From: Candidatus Omnitrophota bacterium
Lineage (GTDB): Bacteria > Omnitrophota > Gorgyraeia > Aquiviventales > Aquiviventaceae
Assembly (NCBI GenBank): GCA_016180605.1
Contig: JACPAW010000080.1
Location: 1 to 11,035 of the forward strand
Reading direction: 5' to 3'
Length of the DNA stretch: 11,035 nucleotides
Shown: positions 5,510 to 11,035 of the stretch, piece after piece
Layout of the letters: each line of letters opens with the position of its first letter
How positions within the stretch are numbered: position 1 is the first letter of the stretch
Position numbers and translations under genes: made by a program
The notes under the pieces: generated by a model
What the model was told of the DNA's origin: nothing
The model's input: only the letters and a program-made list of their open reading frames with translations
Databases searched by the model: none

Positions 5510-6883
5510 GTGAATATCGTAGCTCTCATGGACAGGTTGCTGGATCACATTGAACGCTTAGCCCGGGAACATGACAAGCCGGATCCTAAGCTTTTGGAAA
5601 GGCACAACATCAAGCTTGGGCTACGCAACGCCGATGGAAGCGGCGTGATTGTGGGCCTGACTTCCAAGGGGCTTGTAATCGGCTACGAAAAAAACCCCAA
5701 AGCAAACGGCGCAGACCTGCGGGATTATAAAGTGCGTCCGGTTGAAGGGAAATTGTACTATTGCGGCTACGACATCCGTTCACTCATCAATGGATTGAAG
5801 ACCAGGCGCTTCGGGTTTGAAGAAACGGCGTACCTATTACTGACCGGCACACTCCCCTGCCTTTCAGAGCTTGAGGCTTTTTCGAAAGAGCTCAACCAGC
5901 GAAGTTTCCTGCCGGAGGCAGCACAGCGGTTTATTATCCACGATTCCGCACATCCCGACCAGATGAATGCGTTGCACCGTGCGGTTTCGGCAATGAGCCT
6001 TTTTGACCCACAGCCTAACCCGCACGCGATCCGTGACATTACACGGCAGTGCGTGGATCTCATTGCCAAAATCCCCACCATTGTCGCCTATAATTATCAG
6101 GCCATTGCGTTTACGCGTGGAGTCAGCAAAGGGCTGCTCCTGCCTCAATCAGGTTTGAGCGTTGCCGAAAACTTTTTCTATCTTCTGAACGGGGCTCTAC
6201 CTACTTCTGCACTTGCCCGGCTATTGGATCTCTGTTTGGTGCTCCATGCCGAACACGGGGGAGGCAATAATTCCACTTTTACCGTACGAGTGGTTTCATC
6301 GAGCCAGGCCAACACCTATATGGCGATCAGCTCAGGGATCGCTTCCTTAAGCGGGCATTTGCATGGAGGGGCGAATGAAGCCGTGGTGCGGATGATGCGT
6401 TACATCAAAGAGAATCTCCGCGATTGGAAGGATGAGGAGGCACTAGAAGCTTGTTTGCAAAAGATTCTCCATCGCCAAGGAGCCGACAAGAGCGGCAAGC
6501 TCTACGGCATCGGTCATGCGGTTTATACCTTGTCGGATCCGCGTGCCGTGATCTTGGAGGAGAAGGCCATGCGCTTGGCAAAAGAAGTAGGCCGTCTGGA
6601 TGAGTTTAGGCTCTATCAGAAGGTCGCCCGCATCGGTTCTCAGCTTCTGGCAAAAGAAAAAGGCAAGACCGTCGCCCCCAACGTCGATTTCTATTCGGGG
6701 TTCGTGTATGAGGCGATGGGGATTCCCATGGAACTCTTCACTCCCATTTTCGCCATGGCCCGAGTCGCCGGATGGTCGGCCCATCGCTTGGAACAGCTCA
6801 TTCAACAGCGCTTAATCCGCCCTGCTTATCTGTCTTCCATCCAAGAAAAGCAAACCTACGTTCCCCTTGTCAAGCGGCACTAA
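5510..6883 (+). CDS. gltA: Citrate synthase
   Basis: 457 residues. It condenses oxaloacetate and acetyl-CoA to citrate, the entry step of the TCA cycle. The three catalytic residues of the family are in place: His285 (SGHLHGGANEAVVRM), His336 (GIGHAVYTLSDPRA) and Asp393 (APNVDFYSGFVYEAMGIP). The substrate-binding DPRA arginine is also visible. The first 50-60 residues precede the usual YCGYDIRSLI core and make it longer than the roughly 370-380-residue bacterial type; several bacteria have such roughly 450-residue citrate synthases. The start is taken as GTG 5510, five bases after GAAGG; ATG 5528 is the next in-frame choice. It appears monocistronic: a large palindrome follows, and the upstream neighbour is divergent. 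The 140-base intergenic region holds a candidate promoter and a 42-bp hairpin repeat. Confidence 0.96.
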   Translation: MNIVALMDRLLDHIERLAREHDKPDPKLLERHNIKLGLRNADGSGVIVGLTSKGLVIGYEKNPKANGADLRDYKVRPVEGKLYYCGYDIRSLINGLKTRRFGFEETAYLLLTGTLPCLSELEAFSKELNQRSFLPEAAQRFIIHDSAHPDQMNALHRAVSAMSLFDPQPNPHAIRDITRQCVDLIAKIPTIVAYNYQAIAFTRGVSKGLLLPQSGLSVAENFFYLLNGALPTSALARLLDLCLVLHAEHGGGNNSTFTVRVVSSSQANTYMAISSGIASLSGHLHGGANEAVVRMMRYIKENLRDWKDEEALEACLQKILHRQGADKSGKLYGIGHAVYTLSDPRAVILEEKAMRLAKEVGRLDEFRLYQKVARIGSQLLAKEKGKTVAPNVDFYSGFVYEAMGIPMELFTPIFAMARVAGWSAHRLEQLIQQRLIRPAYLSSIQEKQTYVPLVKRH

Positions 6884-6890
6884 GGTAGCG

Positions 6891-7009
6891 TCCTCATTTG
6901 ACGGGTCCTGCCATGGCGCCACCCCATACATCCTCGCCGCGTCGGACTATCGCCGCCGTCGGCTCCGGTGTATGGGGTCCCCGGCGCCATGTCACCCGTC
7001 AAATGAGGA
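6891..7009. repeat. 119-bp imperfect palindrome between citrate synthase and the methyltransferase gene
   Basis: Three blocks of inverted repeat nest symmetrically. Block one is TCCTCATTTGACGGGT (6891-6906) with ACCCGTCAAATGAGGA (6994-7009), 16 pairs. Block two is CATGGCGCC (6912-6920) with GGCGCCATG (6983-6991), 9 pairs. Block three is CCCCATACA (6922-6930) with TGTATGGGG (6969-6977), 9 pairs. A 38-base CG-rich loop (6931-6968) remains. There is no T-run after either arm, so it is not a canonical terminator, and no clear flanking target duplication. It has the form of a MITE-like or long-hairpin intergenic element. It fills most of the 187-base gap between genes. Confidence 0.85.
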
Positions 7010-7070
7010 AATCGTCAGTATTAGTTTGCGCTTGACGTAGCGCCTTACTTCTAGTACTTCTGATCATGCC

Positions 7071-8051
7071 ATGCGCTCTGAATTGCGGCAGCTTCCTGAG
7101 CTTTTTCTAGAACGGCTGCGCCACGTCGTTCCATCCTCTGGCTGGAATTCCGTAACCCATTCCTTCATCGAGGCTAAACCAACGACCTTTCGGGTCAACA
7201 CGTTGGTCGCTTCCATAGAACCGATTCGGCAGGCATTATCGGAGGCAGGTTTTCTCACCGAACGGGTCAACTGGTACCCCGATGCGATGATTCTGCGCCG
7301 CGGAAGGCTCAGAGATCTGCAGACCCTTGAGCTTTACCGCGATGGGAAAATCTATGTCCAAAGCTTATCCAGTATGCTTCCTCCTCTGATTTTGGATCCA
7401 CAACCAGGAGAAACGGTGCTCGATATCGCAGCCGCACCCGGAAGCAAAACAACACAGATCGCCTGCTTGATGAAAGCACAGGGGCGACTCATCGCCAATG
7501 ACAATAACCGCATCCGGTTTTTCAAGCTCAAAGCCAACGTGTCCCAGCAAAAGGCTCTGAATGTGGAATTATCCCTTCGCTACGGAGAAACAATAGGGCG
7601 TTCGCTTCCAGAGAGCTTCGACCGGGTGCTTGTCGACGCTCCCTGCTCCTCGGAGGGCCGTTTCTTGGCTTCTGAGCCAGCCTCTTATCGATACTGGAAA
7701 CCCATGAAAATCAAAGAAATGGCTCACAAGCAAAAACGGCTGCTTTTCTCCGCAATCAGCGCTCTTAAGCCAGGAGGGCTTTTGGTGTATTCTACCTGCA
7801 CGTTTGCTCCTGAAGAGAACGAAGCCGTGCTACACTGGGCGCTGGAGCGTTTTGCAGAGATGATTGAAATAGAGCCTTTTCCGCTTGGTTTTTCTAACCA
7901 CCTGCCTGGCCTAACACAGTGGGAGGGAGTTCGCTATCATCCGACCCTCAGTCGTGCGCGGCGGATTTTGCCGACGGACGAAATGGAGGGTTTCTTCATT
8001 GCGCGTTTGCGAAAGCTGAAAGGAGATCGTCATGCGGCAACGCTTCGTTAG
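7071..8051 (+). CDS. RsmB/RsmF-type RNA (cytosine-C5) methyltransferase
   Basis: 326 residues. It uses S-adenosylmethionine to methylate a cytosine, probably in rRNA. The NOL1/NOP2/Sun signatures are all present: FRVNTL in the N-terminal part, motif I LDIAAAPGSKTTQ (from Asp118), motif IV VDAPCSSEGRF (Cys192) and motif VI YSTCTFAPEENE (Cys243, the nucleophile position in the family). The closing ILPTDEMEGFFIARL is also typical. It lacks the N-terminal NusB-like domain of RsmB (about 430 residues) and the C-terminal extension of RsmF, so it is a minimal core and its target base cannot be named; tRNA is also possible. No clear ribosome site precedes ATG 7071. A TTGACG at 7032-7037 could be a -35, but no good -10 follows. 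It overlaps the next gene by 20 bases, suggesting co-transcription. Confidence 0.9.
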   Translation: MRSELRQLPELFLERLRHVVPSSGWNSVTHSFIEAKPTTFRVNTLVASIEPIRQALSEAGFLTERVNWYPDAMILRRGRLRDLQTLELYRDGKIYVQSLSSMLPPLILDPQPGETVLDIAAAPGSKTTQIACLMKAQGRLIANDNNRIRFFKLKANVSQQKALNVELSLRYGETIGRSLPESFDRVLVDAPCSSEGRFLASEPASYRYWKPMKIKEMAHKQKRLLFSAISALKPGGLLVYSTCTFAPEENEAVLHWALERFAEMIEIEPFPLGFSNHLPGLTQWEGVRYHPTLSRARRILPTDEMEGFFIARLRKLKGDRHAATLR

Positions 8052-9096
8052 TTTGAGTGTCTGTGGATGTTTATTGAGCGCTGGCTGCCAAGGTTATTTT
8101 CCGCTACGCGCTCCACGTGCGGATCTCTGGCAAGCTAAAACTGCTGCATCTCCAAGCATTCCCTTGCCGGATGTGCAACCGAGTGCCTACTCGCTTCATT
8201 CGCAGCAAGAAGGGGTAACCTTTGCCATAGAAGTATTCGATGCCAGGCGCTCTCAGGAAGCATTCGGTGCCAATCTTCCTCTTCAAGGGATAAGCCCGGT
8301 TATGGTTTTGCTCCATAATGGCAGTGACACGGCTTTTCTTTTCCATAAAGCGCATGTCCGACCGCTTGCTGTCATAGCGAAGAAGGCAGCACGCCGAGCC
8401 TACGTGCATCCGCTCCGACGGGTGTACAGGAGCCTTAAATGGGCGGCTTTATTTGTTCCAGGCCTGCTGATGCAGTCGTTGGTGGAACCATTGACGACAT
8501 TGGATTTCCCCGGTTTCCAGGAAGCCTCGCGCCGCCCAGAAAAACCGAACCATAACGGCATTCAGGCGGCATTTATCGAAAGCGAAATAAAAGATGGCGC
8601 CATTGAGCCGAGTGCTTCCAGGACAGGGTGGCTTTTTGTTCCCACTCTAGTGCCTGGTAAGTCGCTTCAGGTCGATCTGGTCGATGCAAGCACTTTAAAA
8701 TCGTTAAGCCTTAAGTTGAAGATTCCTTTGGCATCCGTCAGCGAGTCGCGCGATTATCTGGTTTCCTCCAAGAAGGTCTGGGATGTGGCGATTGAAGAAG
8801 CGTCGAAAATGCCAGGCTGGCGCCTGATCAGCGCTGATGAAAAGAAGGGAACGATGGAAATCTCCTATGGGACCAAGTTCATTTGGGTTGGATCCACAGG
8901 AAAACTGCTCATTTCCATTCAGGAGATCACCCCAGAACAGACTCTTTTGCGTCTGGAGGATACCCAGGATTCGGCAAAGAGCCTGCTCATTCCGCTGAGT
9001 CGGCGAGCGGAGAAGTTTCTTGGTGACTTGGATTCCGCTCTTCCGATGAGACCTCCCGAGCCTGTATTGGAAGAATCGATGGTCTTAAAAAAGTAA
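8032..9096 (+). CDS. Lipoprotein of unknown function, with a DUF1499/BamC-like C-terminal region
   Basis: 354 residues. The signal MRQRFVSLSVCGCLLSAGC ends in a lipobox (LSAGC) with Cys19 as the lipid site. A strong AAAGGAGAT site five bases upstream fixes the start inside the methyltransferase gene. The N-terminal half (FAIEVFDARRSQEAFGANLPLQGISPVMV...NGSDTAFLF) suggests a beta-sandwich for protein interaction. A hydrophobic patch (WAALFVPGLLMQSLV, about 139-153) interrupts it. The C-terminal 100 residues, starting at KKVWDVAIEEASKMPGWRL (Trp250), continue through ISADEKKGTMEISYGTKFIWVG to LIPLSRRAEKFLGDLD. This resembles the pattern of DUF1499-type or BamC helix-grip domains (Trp-rich helix, 'W.I...D...G.I.A', final helix). 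That resemblance is from memory and unproven. Its function is not known; an envelope role follows from the lipobox only. Confidence 0.75.
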   Translation: MRQRFVSLSVCGCLLSAGCQGYFPLRAPRADLWQAKTAASPSIPLPDVQPSAYSLHSQQEGVTFAIEVFDARRSQEAFGANLPLQGISPVMVLLHNGSDTAFLFHKAHVRPLAVIAKKAARRAYVHPLRRVYRSLKWAALFVPGLLMQSLVEPLTTLDFPGFQEASRRPEKPNHNGIQAAFIESEIKDGAIEPSASRTGWLFVPTLVPGKSLQVDLVDASTLKSLSLKLKIPLASVSESRDYLVSSKKVWDVAIEEASKMPGWRLISADEKKGTMEISYGTKFIWVGSTGKLLISIQEITPEQTLLRLEDTQDSAKSLLIPLSRRAEKFLGDLDSALPMRPPEPVLEESMVLKK

Positions 9097-9125
9097 TTGC
9101 GACTACTCCTTCGTTTTGATAGAGT
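9097..9125 (+). promoter_or_regulatory. Possible promoter for the RHS-type gene
   Basis: TTGCGA (9097-9102) and TAGAGT (9120-9125) each match four of six consensus bases and are 17 bases apart. They sit right after the lipoprotein stop and 79 bases before the RHS gene start. Weak matches, and the only pair I can see in the 107-base gap. Confidence 0.25.
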
Positions 9126-9203
9126 AACAACGAATTTCCTTCCTGTTTCACGCGCGCAAGTCACCTTCAACAGTTTCATTTTCATTGCAAAGGGAGGACC
9201 TGC

Positions 9204-11035
9204 ATGTCCTACTTCCGCCGGATTGCGCGCATCGCGGTTGCTTTCCTCGTGGCTTTTACACAGCTGCCTTTTATCCCTACCGCCTTCGCTGATCCTACGG
9301 AAGTCAACGTCAACAACCAGCTCGTTCTCTTAAAGACCCAGACTCCTCCCTCAGGTAGCACCCCTGCAGGTGGCATCTACCCAATCAAAGGAACCTTCAA
9401 GTACACAGGAACCAATCCCCTTACAAACCTCTTCTTTAGGGTAAGAACCTTACGCTACAACAACGGCAGCCTTCCTCCTCCTGAGTTAGTCAATGCAGAT
9501 CGAGGAGGGACCGGTGTCGGAGCAGAGAAGGATGTCTTAATTCCCTCTGGTGGACTCTTACCCAACACTACCTTTACCATCACCTTCGATATCAAGCTCC
9601 CCAGAATTGCCAAGTTTACCTTCCTAGTAGATGCTTTTACCCAACTCACTCCTGAACCACCTATTACTCCTACCTCAGGCTTTATCCATGGAGCTCCCCA
9701 GAATTGCCAAGTTTACCTTCCTAGTAGATGCTTTTACCCAACTCACTCCTGAACCACCTATTACTCCTACCTCAGGCTTTATCCATGGAGAAGTCTTGGA
9801 TGCATCAACGAATCTTCCCTTAATCGATGCCACAATTACCTTAAGAGATGTTACAGGGGAAGTTAAAAGCGATACACAAGGCCTCTACCAAATCCCAACC
9901 CCTGATACCGGTACCTTCATCGTCAATATCACAAAAGCAGGCTACAACTCCATTCAGCGCAAGATCGAAGTCTTAGCTACCCGTGATGTGGCAGTGGGTG
10001 TTCCCTTCTTAACTGCCTTAGACTCTCAAGTAACCCTGATTACTCAAGCAACCGGAGGAACCGCTACTGACTCATCTGGCAACTTTCAGGTGGAATTTCC
10101 CCCAGGATCAGCCCCTCAAGATCTTAACGTAACCATTACTCCCTTAATGGATGAGAGACAATTACCCTCTCCCATTCCTCAAGGAAGGGCCCATATCCAA
10201 GCCGTCTACTTTGAACCACGCTTTACCAACTTCTTAACTCCTGCTACCTTTCGTGCCAGGAATACCTTCAACTTTCCCCCTAATACCCCAATCAACCTTG
10301 AGCTCTGGGATGAGACAACCCAGCGCTGGATAGACCAACCCGCAGGAAGTATCACCCCGGATGGCATATGGATTGAGTTTTCCATCATCCGGTTCTTTTG
10401 CACCTACTGCATCTACCTGACACAAAAACTACCCGCTCAAGCTAGTAGCCCGAATCGTAACCAAGCTAAGATGACGGAGCCAAGCAGCCAAGATCCTGAC
10501 AAGTCCTGTACGGTTGAAGGAAACTCCTCCATCTGTCCAGATTCAGGAGAACTCTCTGAAGAGCATACGCTCCCATCTCTTCGCAGCCTGGGTCAATCCC
10601 GAAATCTTACCTTCACCTACCGCTCAAGCACGGTTGAGCCTTCCGCATTAATCGGAACCAACTACGCCATTAATGATCCCTTGCTCCTGGGAGATCCACC
10701 CACCTTAACCCCCCAAACAACCTCAGCTATCATCCAAATCGAAGGCAAACAGATTCAAGCAACCTTTACCGGTAGCTCCACCGGAGCTCGCCAAGCCTTT
10801 TTCTGGGATGGTACCAATGCAAGAGACCAGAAGCTTACAACCGGAGCTTACCCTTACACCATAACCCTCTCTAACGAATACCCTGCAACCTTCGGGTCAA
10901 CCGGAATCCCCACCCCTATGCCGGTGTCTCTTAAGACAACCTTTAAGGGCTACTCGATCATCCAAAACAATGAATCATCTGTCTTTGGCTCTGGTTGGAA
11001 TCTTAATGGACTCCAGAGGCTTTATCCTCAGCCAG
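9204..11035 (+). pseudogene. N-terminal part of a secreted RHS/YD-repeat-type protein, frameshifted by a 97-bp tandem duplication and cut by the window end
   Basis: A GGGAGG ribosome site precedes the ATG, and MSYFRRIARIAVAFLVAF... with cleavage near AFA is a Sec signal peptide. As written, the frame closes at 9752 (182 residues). With one 97-base unit removed it stays open to the window edge, at least 578 residues. Restored order: beta-rich head (30-160); a carboxypeptidase-regulatory-like domain (HGEVLDASTNLPLIDATITLRDV..., about 162-245); a ZU5-like or PPG-type region (FQVEFPPGSAPQDLNVTITPL); a Cys-containing linker (CTYC, SCTVEGNSSIC); LPSLRSLGQSRNLTFTYRSSTVEP; and WDGTNARDQKLTTGAYPYTITL. 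The last, VFGSGWNLNGLQRLYP (from 561), is the motif that usually precedes YD/RHS repeats. Such proteins are large envelope or secreted shells, often with a toxin tip, which lies outside the window. The only lesion seen is the duplication. The coding strand is C-rich and G-poor, unlike neighbouring genes. Confidence 0.8.
9595..9790 (+). repeat. Perfect tandem duplication of period 97 bp inside the RHS-type gene
   Basis: Bases 9595-9693 recur exactly as 9692-9790, giving two 97-base units plus a two-base (AG) overlap. The unit begins AGCTCCCCAGAATTGCC and ends TTTATCCATGG. There are no mismatches, and the match fails immediately outside on both sides. The length is 1 mod 3, so it destroys the frame. 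Confidence 0.97.

Noticed and set aside
6891..7009. Rho-independent terminator for citrate synthase
   Set aside because: No T-run follows the right arm, and the hairpin is far longer, with a 38-base loop, than an intrinsic terminator.

Overview
This window reads as a stretch of chromosome from a Gram-negative bacterium with base composition near half GC. The evidence is a PEP-CTERM sorting tail (an exosortase/archaeosortase-type envelope sorting system), two lipobox lipoproteins, Sec signal peptides and a large RHS/YD-repeat-type secreted protein. The phylum cannot be fixed from this sequence. The mix of PEP-CTERM and RHS proteins with a roughly 450-residue citrate synthase would suit a PVC-type or similar environmental lineage, but that is only a lean.

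Layout: (1) 3-1208 (+) is a secreted C39/papain-like cysteine-peptidase-type protein with a PEP-CTERM tail, closed by a bidirectional terminator shared with a convergent minus-strand pair. (2) That pair, transcribed leftward from about 2340, is a lipoprotein (2312-1734) and a small two-helix Cys-rich membrane protein (1671-1285). A 42-bp hairpin repeat lies between them, directly upstream of the second gene's Shine-Dalgarno site. (3) 2561-4884 (+) is a tightly coupled run: a GH5 glycosidase broken by a perfect 34-bp tandem duplication, DNA-3-methyladenine glycosylase I (tag), and an unrecognised exported protein. Both junctions are ATGA overlaps. The exported protein's signal peptide appears to be interrupted in frame by a GC-rich array of hairpins. 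(4) 5369-4905 (-) is a single-domain cyclic-nucleotide-binding protein. Its leader carries a second copy of the 42-bp hairpin, this one bracketed by an 11-bp direct repeat. (5) 5510-6883 (+) is citrate synthase, followed by a roughly 119-bp imperfect palindrome. (6) 7071-9096 (+) is an RsmB/RsmF-type rRNA cytosine-C5 methyltransferase overlapping a lipoprotein gene. (7) From 9204 to the window end is the N-terminal part of a large secreted RHS-type protein. It is G-poor and C-rich on the coding strand, and its frame is broken by a perfect tandem duplication with a 97-bp period.

Most genes are ordinary. The unusual content is structural. Three different palindromic elements sit at gene starts or between genes, two of them placed where they could affect translation initiation or the encoded protein. 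Two exact tandem duplications, each of length 1 mod 3, disrupt otherwise intact reading frames; they are either very recent mutations or assembly errors. I see no tRNA, rRNA, CRISPR array or transposase gene.
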